DNA from: Gemmatimonadetes bacterium T265
Lineage (GTDB): Bacteria; Gemmatimonadota; Gemmatimonadetes; Gemmatimonadales; Gemmatimonadaceae
Assembly: GCA_019973575.1 (NCBI GenBank)
Contig: BPUI01000001.1
Coordinates: 2,926,342-2,990,341, forward strand
Length of the DNA: 64,000 nt
Direction of reading: 5' to 3'
Under the pieces are notes generated by a model. The model saw only the letters and a list, made by a program, of their open reading frames with translations. It was not told the DNA's origin and made no database searches. Positions 52,606 to 61,195 of this stretch are shown here, one piece after another. The number at the start of each line of letters is the position of its first letter. The stretch's first letter is position 1. The translations under genes were made by a program, and so were the position numbers.

Positions 52606-54084
52606 TCACGACGTCTCGTGCAGGGCCTCGAGCGTGCGCGCGGCGCCCCCGGTGCGGAGCCCCTCGACCGCGCCGAGGTAGGCCTCGACGAACGGCGGGT
52701 GCGCGTCGAGGGTGAGGGCCCGGAACGGCTGCGTGCGCAGGAGGCCGAGCGGGTCGTCGCCGCGGGCGAGTGCGAGGTCGCCGCCGTCGAGGTGCGGCTC
52801 GAACACCTCGAACGCCGCGCCGCGGTCGTCGACGCCGGCCAGGTAGCGGCGGAAGCAGGCGAGGAAGAACGCCTCGCGCCGCATGTCGCCTCCGGCCCGG
52901 GCGAGCATCGCGAGCGTCCTCGTGTGAAAGACGGGGATCTTCGCCGCGCCGTCGTGCGCGATGCGCAGGAGCTGGTCGCGGATCGCGACGTTCGAGAAGC
53001 GGGCGAGCACCTGCGCCTTGTAGGCCTCGAGCGAGACGCCGGGCGGGGCCTCGATCAGCGGGACCGCATCGCGGTCCATGAAGCGGTCGAGCAGCTCGCG
53101 CAGCCGCCAGTCCGCGACCGCGTCGTGCACGAGGCGGTAGCCGCACAGCAGGGAAGGGTAGGACAGCAGCATGTGGCTGGCGTTCAGGAGCCGACCCTTC
53201 ACGGCCTCGAACGCCGGCACGTCGTCGCGCAACTCGACCCCGACCGCCTCGAGCTCCGGCCGGCCCGCGGGGAAGTGGTCCTCGATCACCCACTGCGTGT
53301 AGCTCTCGCACACGGCCGGGAACGCGTCGTCGATGCCGCTGCGCGCGTTCAGCCGGTCGCGGTCGGCGTCCGACACCCGCGGCGCGATGCGGTCGACCAT
53401 GCCGTTCGGGAACGCGACCTCGCGGTCGACGAAGGCGCCGAGCTCCGGGTCCCGCGCCCGGGCGAACGACGCGATCGCCTTGCGCGCGGTGTCGCCGTTG
53501 CCGCGCAGGTTGTCGCACGACACGACGGTGAACGGCGGGGTGCCCGCGCGCCGGCGCCGTGCGAGCGCCTCGGCGAGGCAGCCGAACACGGTCCGCGGCG
53601 GACCGCCCGCGAGGTCGCGGGCGACGTCGGGCGCGTCCGTCCGGAACTCGCCCGTGGTCTCGTCGATGCCGTAGCCGCCCTCGGTCACCGTCAGCGACAC
53701 GACGCGGATCGCCGGGTCCGTTAGGCGGACGAGCACGGCCTCGGGGTCGGACGGCGCGTGCAGGTATTCCACCATCGCCCCGATCACGCGCGTGGCGCGG
53801 GCGCCGTCCGGGGCGAAGCTCGTGACCGTGTACAGCCCGTCCTGCGCCGGGAACGCGGCCGCCTTGGCCCGCGACTGCGCGTCGTCCATCAGCCCGATCC
53901 CGACGATGCCCCAGCCCTCGTGCCCGGGGCGGTGCAGGCAGTCGTCGACGTAGACCGCCTCGTGCACGCGGTGGAAGTTGCCGACGCCGACGTGGGCGAT
54001 GCCGGCGGTCACCCGGGTGCGGTCGTAGTCCGGCACGCGCACGCCGCGCACGCCGGCGAGGGTCGCGTTGGAGAGCTTGGTCAT
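52606..54084 (-). CDS. Mannitol 2-dehydrogenase/fructuronate reductase family protein
   Basis: A 492-residue long-chain polyol dehydrogenase. Rossmann start IAHVGVGNFHRVHEAVYVDD; VSCDNLRGNGDTAR in the middle; and the catalytic KGRLLNASHMLLSYPSLL with Lys, Asn and His in the K-x4-N-x2-H arrangement. The family oxidises mannitol to fructose or reduces fructuronate and tagaturonate. GIVGIGLM and the length favour the mannitol branch, which suits the fructan locus next door. The start overlaps the preceding ROK kinase stop by four bases (ATGA). Confidence 0.87.
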   Translation of the reverse strand: MTKLSNATLAGVRGVRVPDYDRTRVTAGIAHVGVGNFHRVHEAVYVDDCLHRPGHEGWGIVGIGLMDDAQSRAKAAAFPAQDGLYTVTSFAPDGARATRVIGAMVEYLHAPSDPEAVLVRLTDPAIRVVSLTVTEGGYGIDETTGEFRTDAPDVARDLAGGPPRTVFGCLAEALARRRRAGTPPFTVVSCDNLRGNGDTARKAIASFARARDPELGAFVDREVAFPNGMVDRIAPRVSDADRDRLNARSGIDDAFPAVCESYTQWVIEDHFPAGRPELEAVGVELRDDVPAFEAVKGRLLNASHMLLSYPSLLCGYRLVHDAVADWRLRELLDRFMDRDAVPLIEAPPGVSLEAYKAQVLARFSNVAIRDQLLRIAHDGAAKIPVFHTRTLAMLARAGGDMRREAFFLACFRRYLAGVDDRGAAFEVFEPHLDGGDLALARGDDPLGLLRTQPFRALTLDAHPPFVEAYLGAVEGLRTGGAARTLEALHETS

Positions 54085-55049
54085 GGCGTCCTCATGTCGA
54101 GCGTGTCGCCGCGGTCGGCCGCCCGTTGGTCCAGAGCCAGCGCCGCGGCGCCGACGAGGCCGGAATCTCCGTCCAGCTCCGCCCGCACGACGCGCACGCC
54201 GCGGAACGGGGGCATGACGGTTCGTTCGATCACGGCGTGCACGCCGCCCTCGAGCAGGTCGAACGCCCGCGACACGCCCCCGCCCATGACCACCCGTTCG
54301 GGGCTGAACAGGTGGATTAGCGAGGCGAAGCCGACGCCGAGCCAGCGCGCCTCGGCGTCGAGCAGGACGCGGGCTGCGGGGTCGCCCTCGCGCGCGAGCC
54401 GCACGACGTCCTCGGCCGTGACCGGCCCGGTGCGGTCGGACGTCGCGGCCGCGGCGCGCGCCTCGCGCGCGAGCGCGGTCCCGGACGCGAGCGCCTCGAA
54501 GCAACCGAACGCGCCGCACGAGCAGGCCGGCCCGCCCTCGACCAGCCGGATGTGCCCGACGTGCGTGGCCATGCCGAGCCGTCCGTGCACGAGGCGCCCG
54601 TCGATCACGACGCCCCCGCCGATGCCGGTGCTGACGGTGACGTAGACGACGTGTCGGAGCCCCCGGCCGGCGCCGAAGCGCCACTCGCCGTAGGCCGCGG
54701 CGATGGCGTCGTTCTCGACCACGACGGGCCGGCCGAACCGCTCGGCCAGCGCCGCCCGGAGCGGGAACCCCCGCCAGCCGGGCAGCGTGGGGATGCCTAA
54801 CACGACCCCCGCCTCGGTGTCGAGCGGGCCGGGCGACGCGATGCCCACGCGGTCGACCGTCGCGACGCGGGCGCCGCGCAGGACCGCGGCGACCAGGGCG
54901 TCGAACTGGGCCAGCACCGCCGACGGCCCGCCGCCGACGTCCGTGGGAGCCGCGGCGCGCGCGAGGACCGCCCCGCCGTCGTCGACGAGCGCGGCGCGGA
55001 CCTGCGTCCCCCCGAGGTCGAGGCCGACCGCGCGGGACACGTTAGGCAC
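54081..55049 (-). CDS. ROK-family sugar kinase
   Basis: A 322-residue ROK kinase without a DNA-binding domain, so a sugar kinase rather than a repressor. ATP loop GLDLGGTQVRAAL at 9-21, catalytic Asp114 in VENDAIAAAYGE, TGIGGGVVIDG, and the zinc site CSCGAFGCFE (Cys176, Cys178, Cys183 with His165). It phosphorylates a hexose such as glucose, fructose, mannose or N-acetyl sugar. The start is GTG, part of a heptamer GTTAGGC that also supplies the stop of the upstream rpe-like gene; the two overlap by 8 bases. Confidence 0.87.
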   Translation of the reverse strand: MPNVSRAVGLDLGGTQVRAALVDDGGAVLARAAAPTDVGGGPSAVLAQFDALVAAVLRGARVATVDRVGIASPGPLDTEAGVVLGIPTLPGWRGFPLRAALAERFGRPVVVENDAIAAAYGEWRFGAGRGLRHVVYVTVSTGIGGGVVIDGRLVHGRLGMATHVGHIRLVEGGPACSCGAFGCFEALASGTALAREARAAAATSDRTGPVTAEDVVRLAREGDPAARVLLDAEARWLGVGFASLIHLFSPERVVMGGGVSRAFDLLEGGVHAVIERTVMPPFRGVRVVRAELDGDSGLVGAAALALDQRAADRGDTLDMRTP

Positions 55050-55743
55050 GGGCGCCGAGGCCGCGGGCCCACGCGACGCGCGCGCCGAGGTCCGGGGCCG
55101 CGAAGGCGAGCGAGCCCATGACGACCGTGTCCGCGCCGGCCGCGCGGAGCGCCGGGACGGTGTGCTCGCGGATCCCGCCGTCGGCCGCGACGACGACGCG
55201 GTGCCCGGCGCCGGACGCGAGCGCGCGCGCTTCGCGCAGGCGCGCTTCCGCCTCCGGCGCGAGACCTTGGCCCTTGACCCCGATCGCGGTGCCGAGCAGG
55301 GTCACGAACCGCACGCGGTCGAGCCACGGGGCCGCCGCGGGCACGGGCGTGTGGAGTTGGAGGACCACGCCGGCCGCCACGCCACGACGGGCGATGTGGT
55401 CGAGCTGTTCGTCGACGGCGCCGTTCTCGGCGTGGACGCTGATGAGGTCCGCGCCGGCGTCCGCGAACTGGTCGATCTGCGCGGGGAGCACCGGGTCCGC
55501 CGCCATCAGATGGACGTGGAGCGGCACCGCGGTGCGCTTGCGCACGGCCGCGACGAGGTCGGGGAAGAACAACAGCGCCGGCGCGAAGTGGCCGTCGGCC
55601 ACGTCGACGTGGTACAGGTCCGCGGCGGACGCGGTCCGCGCCAGGTCGTCCGCGAGCCGCGCGAGGTCCGCCGACCACAGCGAGAGCTCGAGCATCAGCC
55701 GGTCCGTCGGCAGGGCGCGAAACCAGTCGGGCGCGGGCGTCAC
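55042..55743 (-). CDS. Ribulose-phosphate 3-epimerase family protein
   Basis: A 233-residue TIM-barrel epimerase of the Rpe family. Metal/catalytic features: LSLWSADLARL near the N-terminus (usual SILSADFxxL), YHVDVADGHFAPAL (HxD...DGHF), LHVHLMAADP, ISVHAEN (second metal His) and VVAADGGIREHTV with the second Asp changed in context, then DTVVMGSLAF. Housekeeping Rpe acts on D-ribulose 5-phosphate, but in an operon with a ROK kinase and dehydrogenases a relative acting on allulose or another ketose phosphate is as likely. Start GTG overlaps the hydrolase stop. Confidence 0.83.
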   Translation of the reverse strand: MTPAPDWFRALPTDRLMLELSLWSADLARLADDLARTASAADLYHVDVADGHFAPALLFFPDLVAAVRKRTAVPLHVHLMAADPVLPAQIDQFADAGADLISVHAENGAVDEQLDHIARRGVAAGVVLQLHTPVPAAAPWLDRVRFVTLLGTAIGVKGQGLAPEAEARLREARALASGAGHRVVVAADGGIREHTVPALRAAGADTVVMGSLAFAAPDLGARVAWARGLGARA

Positions 55744-56567
55744 AAGGCGACCTCCAGCAGAAAGGCGTCGAGGGCGGCGCAGACCTCGCCGACGTGCCGG
55801 CGCCGGTCGTCGCCTTTGGGCGTGACCCGCACGAGCCGGGGGTGCGGCAGCAGCGCGGCGAGGCGCTCCGCGGTCGCGAGCGGGTGGACGACGTCGCGCC
55901 CACAGCCGACGACCAGGGCCGGGACGCGGACCGCGGCTACCTCGCCCTCCGTTAGGCCGGGGCCGTCGGCCGCGATCGCGCGCAGCAGCGCGGCCGTCAC
56001 GGCGGCCGGCTCGCGCGAGAAGAGGCCGCGCAGCGAGGCGAGGTTGTCCGGCGCGTCGGCGGCGAGGCGGGCGGCGGTCCCGGACGCCTCGAACAGCGCC
56101 CGCGCCCGCCCGGGCGGGTGGTGCGCCAGCAGCCGGCCGGCCTCGGCGTTCGGGCGCATGTTCGCCGGCGCGGCGTCCGCCACCCAGGCCGGGCGGACGA
56201 GCACGAGGGCGCGCACGAGGTCCGGCCTCCGCACCGCCAGCCGGAGGGCGACGGCGGCCCCCATCGAGACGCCGCCGACGACCGCGCGGCCCAGACGCTC
56301 GGCGTCCATGAAGCCGGCGAGGTCGTCGGCGAACCGGGCGATCGAAAAGGCGTCCTCCGGCCCCGTCGCGGACTCGCCGTGGGCGCGGCATTCGAGCGTG
56401 ACGAGCCGGCGACCGGCGCGGTGCGGGAAGAGCTCGTACGGCTGCCGCGCGTCGCCGCACAGCCCGTGCTGGAACACGGTCGCGGCGCCGGCGCCGGTCT
56501 CGTGCACCGCCAGCCGCGTCCCGTCGGCCGCGAGGTGGGCACGCGCGCTCGCACGTTGCCCACTCAC
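55740..56567 (-). CDS. Alpha/beta hydrolase
   Basis: A 275-residue alpha/beta-hydrolase-fold enzyme. Oxyanion strand FQHGLCGDARQP, nucleophile Ser in VGGVSMGAAVALRLA (about residue 108), acid Asp in VVGCGRDVVHPL and a His near the end (RRRHVGEV). The first 20 residues are ordinary soluble sequence, so it is cytoplasmic. In this sugar operon it could open a lactone or remove an acyl group. The GTG start at 56567 overlaps the upstream stop by four bases. Confidence 0.8.
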   Translation of the reverse strand: MSGQRASARAHLAADGTRLAVHETGAGAATVFQHGLCGDARQPYELFPHRAGRRLVTLECRAHGESATGPEDAFSIARFADDLAGFMDAERLGRAVVGGVSMGAAVALRLAVRRPDLVRALVLVRPAWVADAAPANMRPNAEAGRLLAHHPPGRARALFEASGTAARLAADAPDNLASLRGLFSREPAAVTAALLRAIAADGPGLTEGEVAAVRVPALVVGCGRDVVHPLATAERLAALLPHPRLVRVTPKGDDRRRHVGEVCAALDAFLLEVAL

Positions 56568-57397
56568 GCGCCGCCCTCGCCGACGACGCCCGCCAGAAAG
56601 CGGGCCACCGAGGGCGCCTCGTCGGCCGAAAACCCGTGCGCGACGAGGGGCCCGTCGAACCCGACGCGACGCAGGCAGCTCACGAAGTGGGGGAAGTCGA
56701 TCGCGCCGCGTCCGGGCGCGGCGACCCGTCCGTCCGCGGTGCGATCCTTCGCGTGGGCGAGGGCGATCCGGTCGCCGAGAACTTCGACGGCTTCCTCGAC
56801 GATGGTTCGTTGGCACCCGGCGGGTTCGGCCTCGGACAGGTTGGCCGGGTCGAGCACGATCCGGACCCGCGGGCTGCCGAGTTCGTCGATTAGCCGCCGC
56901 GCGCGCGCCGCCGAGTCGACCACGTTGGCGGGTTCGGGCTCTACGCCTAACGTGACGTCGTGGGCCTCCGCGACCCGCAACGCGTCGCCGAAGCTCGCGA
57001 GCAGGTCCCGCCACGCGTCGGGCGCGGCGTTCCCCGGGTGGTAGCGCCACTGGTCGTCCGGGTCGCGCGTGCCGGTGCACAGCGTGAGGAGGCCGGTGCC
57101 CATCGCGCCCGCGGCCGCGGCGATCGCGTCGAGGCCCCGGAGCCCACGCCGGCGGACGGCGGGATCCGGATGGATCATGTTGTAGGTCGCCGAGACCGCC
57201 TCGACCGCGACGCCCGCCCCGGCCGCCGCGCGTCCCACGGCCGCGGCGGTGGCCGGCGGGACGACATCGGGCACCGCGTTCAGGCCCGAGCACGCCATGT
57301 TGTACTGCGTGCCCGCGAACCCGGCCGCGCGCACGGCGTCGAGGACGGGGCCGGGTGCGTCGCCCGGAAACGTCTTCGCGAACACGCCGAGTCGCAT
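56564..57397 (-). CDS. Xylose-isomerase-like TIM-barrel sugar isomerase/epimerase
   Basis: A 277-residue AP-endonuclease-2/xylose-isomerase-like barrel. Start MRLGVFAKTFPG; GVAVEAVSATYNMIHPD; TLGVEPEPANVVDSA (metal Glu); RIVLDPANLSEAEP (metal Asp); and ALAHAKDRTADGR (His). The family includes inosose isomerases, hydroxypyruvate isomerases and ketose 3-epimerases such as allulose epimerase. It overlaps the Gfo/Idh gene by one base in an ATGA junction. Its exact substrate cannot be read out, but epimerase plus dehydrogenase is typical for rare-sugar or inositol catabolism. Confidence 0.82.
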   Translation of the reverse strand: MRLGVFAKTFPGDAPGPVLDAVRAAGFAGTQYNMACSGLNAVPDVVPPATAAAVGRAAAGAGVAVEAVSATYNMIHPDPAVRRRGLRGLDAIAAAAGAMGTGLLTLCTGTRDPDDQWRYHPGNAAPDAWRDLLASFGDALRVAEAHDVTLGVEPEPANVVDSAARARRLIDELGSPRVRIVLDPANLSEAEPAGCQRTIVEEAVEVLGDRIALAHAKDRTADGRVAAPGRGAIDFPHFVSCLRRVGFDGPLVAHGFSADEAPSVARFLAGVVGEGGA

Positions 57398-58473
57398 CAC
57401 GGCCCCCCGACGGCGTCGGCGAGCCGGACGGGTTTGCGGGTTCGGACCGACTCGGCGATCGCGGCCATCGCGCGCACCGAGGCGACGCCGTCCGCGATGC
57501 CGGCGCCGCGCATCGGCGCGCCGTGGAGCACGACGTCGGCGAAGCCTTCGAGTTGCCGGCGGTAGAAGTGCCCGTCGGCGCCGAGCACGCGCGTCGTCGT
57601 CCCGTCGGCCTCGCGGAAGACGTCGACGTCGCTCGTCTTGTAGTACCACGGGTTGTACGTCTTGCCGAGCACGCTGCCGCGCTCCCCGTAGATCTGGAAC
57701 CCCTCGTGCCAGTCCATCCGGACCGCGACCGTGAGGTCCAGGTGGCCTAACGTGCCCGCGGCGAAGGCGGCGTCGACGAACCAGCAGTAGGCGCCGAAGC
57801 GTTCGCCGAGGCGGGCGTCGACCTCGAGGATCTCGCCCCCGAGGTAGCGCGCCGTGTCCACGAGGTGGCTGCCGTGCGCGAGCATGTAGTAGCGCTCGCG
57901 GTTGGCTTTCGGGTCCTCGGCCGGCTTCCTGGCCGCGGCACTCGCGACGATCAGCGGCTGGACCGCGTCGGTGACCGCGTAGCGGTGGGTCGAATCGCAG
58001 TACCACGCCTTGAGGGCGAGCATCTCGCCCATCTCGGCGTCGACGAAGTCCCTGGCGGCCTCGATCCCGGCGTCGAACCGCTTCATGTGGCCGACCTGGA
58101 AGACCCGGCCCGATGCGTCGACCGCGTCTTGGAGACGCAACACCTCGTCGACGGTGGTCGCGACCGGCTTTTCGCAGAGGACGTGCTTGCCGGCCTGCAG
58201 GGCGGCGATCGACGCGGGCACGTGGAACGCGTCCGAGATGGCGATGACGACGGCCTCGAGGTCGGGGTCCGCCAACATCGCGTCATAGTCCGCGTATGTG
58301 CGCGCGGGCTGGTGCGTGCACGCCATGCGCGCCAGCAAGTCGGGCGCGATGTCGCAGATCGCGTAGAGGTCCGCGTTCCTCGCCTTGGTACAGCTTTCGA
58401 AGTGGGCGGCTTGGGCGATCGGGCCGCAGCCCAGCACCCCAACTCGTAGCCGGCGCTCGTCCTTCTTCGGCAT
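57397..58473 (-). CDS. Gfo/Idh/MocA-family oxidoreductase
   Basis: A 358-residue sugar or inositol dehydrogenase. Rossmann loop VGVLGCGPIAQAAH; catalytic motif CEKPVATT (Glu-Lys-Pro, near residue 100); and the C-terminal domain with MLAHGSHLVDTARYLGGEI (conserved Asp/His region). The ATG at 58473 starts MPKKDERRLRVGVLGCG. It is the first gene of the seven-gene overlapping operon, downstream of a ROK repressor and a palindromic operator-like sequence. Likely substrates are inositols, hexoses or their derivatives; not determined. Confidence 0.87.
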   Translation of the reverse strand: MPKKDERRLRVGVLGCGPIAQAAHFESCTKARNADLYAICDIAPDLLARMACTHQPARTYADYDAMLADPDLEAVVIAISDAFHVPASIAALQAGKHVLCEKPVATTVDEVLRLQDAVDASGRVFQVGHMKRFDAGIEAARDFVDAEMGEMLALKAWYCDSTHRYAVTDAVQPLIVASAAARKPAEDPKANRERYYMLAHGSHLVDTARYLGGEILEVDARLGERFGAYCWFVDAAFAAGTLGHLDLTVAVRMDWHEGFQIYGERGSVLGKTYNPWYYKTSDVDVFREADGTTTRVLGADGHFYRRQLEGFADVVLHGAPMRGAGIADGVASVRAMAAIAESVRTRKPVRLADAVGGP

Positions 58474-58530
58474 CCCGGACTCCCGTACCGCGTTCGACGC
58501 TGCACCGGCCGTATACCCCGACGTTTCTTT

Positions 58531-58550
58531 ACATACTGTACGAAGTATGT
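58531..58550. promoter_or_regulatory. Inverted repeat, likely ROK-repressor operator
   Basis: ACATACT-GTACGA-AGTATGT: 7-base perfect arms around a 6-base centre, 58 bases upstream of the Gfo/Idh start and 31 bases past the ROK regulator stop. It is strikingly AT-rich for this genome and overlaps the likely promoter of the operon. Confidence 0.65.
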
Positions 58551-58580
58551 CGCGCAGCGTCAAGCACGGCCCATTTCCAC

Positions 58581-59777
58581 CTACGTCGTGGGCTGCACGA
58601 CCTCGATCGCCGACACGTCGACCGCCTGATGGTGGGCCATGCACGCCGCGCCGACGGCGCACTCGAGCGACCCCAGCGTCGACAGGCGCATCGTGGGTAC
58701 GCTCATCCCGGGGACGATCCCGCTCGCCACGGCCGACTCGACCGCCGGCAGCGCGCGCCCGAGGACGGGGCGCATCGCGCCACCGAGGATGACGGTCTGC
58801 GGGTTGAAGACGTTGACGAGCGAAACCAGGCCGGCGGCGAGGTCAGACGCAACAGCATCCACAGCCGCCTGTGCCACCGCCGACCCGGCCGCCGCCGCGG
58901 CCGCGACCTCGGCGGGAAGTGCCGCCAGCGCGGCGGTGGACAACTGCTCCCCCGGGCGGGCGAGCGCCGCCAGCGCGCCGAGGTTGACGAACGTCTCGAG
59001 GCAGCCAACGCCGCCGCAACTGCAGCGCGGGCCGTCCTGACGGATGCGCGTGTGGCCGATCTCGGTCGCGGTGCCGACGAATCCGCGCAGGAGCCGCCCC
59101 TGCACGACCACCGCGCCGCCGCAGCCGGTGCCGAGTTTGAGGTAGAGCACCATCTCCTGCTCGATCGATGCGTCGGCGTAGATCTCGCCGAACGCGGCCG
59201 CGTTGGCGTTGTTCGCGACCAGCGTCGGGACCGGCACACGGCCGGCCGCCGCCGCGAGCAGGTTCACATTCCGCCAGCCCAGAATCGGCAGGTGCACGAT
59301 GAAGCCGTCGCGGCGGACGAGCCCGGGGACGGTGATCGCGAGCGAGGCAATCCGGTCGCCGTAGCGGGGGTCGGCTGTGCGCGCCCGAAGTTGTCGCACG
59401 ATGACGCGCAGGGCGTCGTCCGGGCTGATGCGTGTCGGCACGGCTTCTTCGGTGCTTTCGACGACGCGGGCCGTGAGGTCGACGAGCGCCGTGCGGATCG
59501 TGCCCACGCCGATCTCCGCGCCGAGGAAGTAGCCACCGTCCGGGTTGAGCTCCAGCCGGATGCCGGGCCGTCCGAGTTCGCGGCGCGCGCGGCTGACCAC
59601 GGTCGGGACTTCGCGCGCGAGCCCGCGCCCGACCAGATCATCGATCAGGTTGGTGATCGTCGACGGCGTGAGTGCCAGGTGCCGCGCGAGATCCGCCCGG
59701 GTCGCCATCCCCCGCACGCGGAGGAGTGTCAGGACCCGGCGCTCGTTGACGAGTCGCGCGAGCGTTTGGTCGGCCAT
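58581..59777 (-). CDS. ROK-family transcriptional repressor
   Basis: A 398-residue NagC/XylR-type regulator. N-terminal winged helix (residues 8-60): VLTLLRVRGMATRADLARHLALTPSTITNLIDDLV, cited by its position, with the recognition helix at STITNLI. The ROK sugar-binding domain follows (GYFLGAEIGVGTIRTALVD), with NANAAAFGE, GTGCGGAVVVQG, and the zinc site CSCGGVGCLET. It likely represses the downstream operon through the palindrome at 58531 and is relieved by a sugar. It is transcribed in the same direction with a 107-base gap. Confidence 0.88.
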   Translation of the reverse strand: MADQTLARLVNERRVLTLLRVRGMATRADLARHLALTPSTITNLIDDLVGRGLAREVPTVVSRARRELGRPGIRLELNPDGGYFLGAEIGVGTIRTALVDLTARVVESTEEAVPTRISPDDALRVIVRQLRARTADPRYGDRIASLAITVPGLVRRDGFIVHLPILGWRNVNLLAAAAGRVPVPTLVANNANAAAFGEIYADASIEQEMVLYLKLGTGCGGAVVVQGRLLRGFVGTATEIGHTRIRQDGPRCSCGGVGCLETFVNLGALAALARPGEQLSTAALAALPAEVAAAAAAGSAVAQAAVDAVASDLAAGLVSLVNVFNPQTVILGGAMRPVLGRALPAVESAVASGIVPGMSVPTMRLSTLGSLECAVGAACMAHHQAVDVSAIEVVQPTT

Positions 59778-59823
59778 GAGAACATGCGTCTGGGTGCGTC
59801 GTTCGCCCGCGGACTGTTGCTCG

Positions 59824-61185
59824 CTACGGCCACCGACCGGCCGCGGCGCGGGCCGCGATCACGACGTCTGTCACGTTAGTTCCGGTCGGGGCCGCCCGCA
59901 GCAGCGCGCCGACGGCGCCGAGCGCGTCGTGGCTGCGATGCGCGGCGAGGTCGGCCGCGGGGTCGTGCCCGGCGGCGCGGATCGCCGTCCAGGTGTGCGC
60001 GTCGATCACCGCGCCCGAGGCGTCCGTCGGTCCGTCGCGGCCGTCCGTTCCCGCCGCGAGCAGGGCGACCTCGGCCGCCGCCGGGCCGGCCTCATGCAAC
60101 CTGGCGGCCGCTGCCAGTGCCAGTTCCTGCATGCGGCCGCCGCGCGCGTCGGGGGCGTCGCCGAGCGTGACGGCGGGCTCGCCCCCCCAGACGTGGGCGG
60201 TGCCCGGCAGGCTGGCAATCACGGCGTCGGCGAGCGACCGGCCGAGTGACGCTGCTTCGCCGGCGAGCCACGCGTCGTGCACGACGACTTTGTAGCCCGC
60301 CGCGCGCGCCGCCGCGGCCGCGGCGGCGCGCGCGTGCGCGTTAGTCACGATCACCCGGGTCTCGACGCCCGCGAAGATCACGTCGTCGGGCTTCGGCGTT
60401 TCTGCTCGCGGGTCGCTGGCCGCGGCGTCGGCGAGCGCGTCGAGCGCCCGGCGCAGCACGACGGGCAACGCCGGCCACACGTGCTCCGCGCGGAGACTGT
60501 GGCAAAGTGCTGCGGCCGTCCACGGGTCGGGCGCGCACGGCCCCGACCCGATGACGACGGGGTCGTCGCCGGGCACGTCGCTGACCGCGAGGCAGAGCAC
60601 GCGCGCCGGGGCCAGGGCGCGCGCGAGCCGCCCGGCGCCCCAGCGACTGACGCGCTTGCGCACCGCGTTCACGAGTCCGATGGGCACGCCCGCGCCGAGC
60701 AGCGTACGGGAGGCCGCGGCGAGGTCGTCGGGCGTGAGCAGCCCGACGGCGGCGGGCGCACTCACGAGACTGGACGCGCCGCCCGAGAGGAGCACGACCG
60801 CGAGGTCGAACGGCCCGACGCGCGCGGCCGCCGCACCAAGCCTGGCAGCCGCGCGGGCCGACCGTGCCCCGGGAATCGGGTGGTCGCCGGCCGCAACCTC
60901 GAGACCGGGGGCCGGCGACGGGGCGGGGTGGTGGGCGACGACGAGGCCACCTGCTGGGGCGACGCCACGCGCGGCGAGCGCCGCGACGGCCGCCCGCGCC
61001 ATCCCGTCGGCCGCCTTACCGACCGCGAGCAGGTGCACGCCGCCAGACGGCGAGGGCAGCGGCCACGACGCCAGCGCGGCCGCGACCGCGGGGCCCGGTT
61101 GGGCGCCCGCGACCGCGGCCGCGTAGCAGCGTTCGAGCGTCGCGCGCGCGGGCGCCGCCAAGGGGCCGCGCCGCGCGTGCGCCAT
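59824..61185 (-). CDS. Glycerate 2-kinase (GckA/MOFRL family)
   Basis: A 453-residue class II glycerate kinase that makes 2-phosphoglycerate from D-glycerate. Conserved: LLAVGKAADGMARAA, VLLSGGASSLVSAP, LNAVRKRVSRWGAGRLA (as VNAVRKRVS), AVSDVPGDDPVVIGSGP, and the MOFRL domain with VWGGEPAVTLGD and GTDGRDGPTDASGA. The ATG at 61185 starts MAHARRGPLA. It would funnel glycerate or hydroxypyruvate-derived carbon into glycolysis. Forty-six bases separate it from the ROK regulator, so it may be transcribed with it; it ends the flow of a route such as hydroxypyruvate/tartronate semialdehyde to glycerate. Confidence 0.87.
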   Translation of the reverse strand: MAHARRGPLAAPARATLERCYAAAVAGAQPGPAVAAALASWPLPSPSGGVHLLAVGKAADGMARAAVAALAARGVAPAGGLVVAHHPAPSPAPGLEVAAGDHPIPGARSARAAARLGAAAARVGPFDLAVVLLSGGASSLVSAPAAVGLLTPDDLAAASRTLLGAGVPIGLVNAVRKRVSRWGAGRLARALAPARVLCLAVSDVPGDDPVVIGSGPCAPDPWTAAALCHSLRAEHVWPALPVVLRRALDALADAAASDPRAETPKPDDVIFAGVETRVIVTNAHARAAAAAAARAAGYKVVVHDAWLAGEAASLGRSLADAVIASLPGTAHVWGGEPAVTLGDAPDARGGRMQELALAAAARLHEAGPAAAEVALLAAGTDGRDGPTDASGAVIDAHTWTAIRAAGHDPAADLAAHRSHDALGAVGALLRAAPTGTNVTDVVIAARAAAGRWP

Positions 61186-61195
61186 CGCGCGCCGG

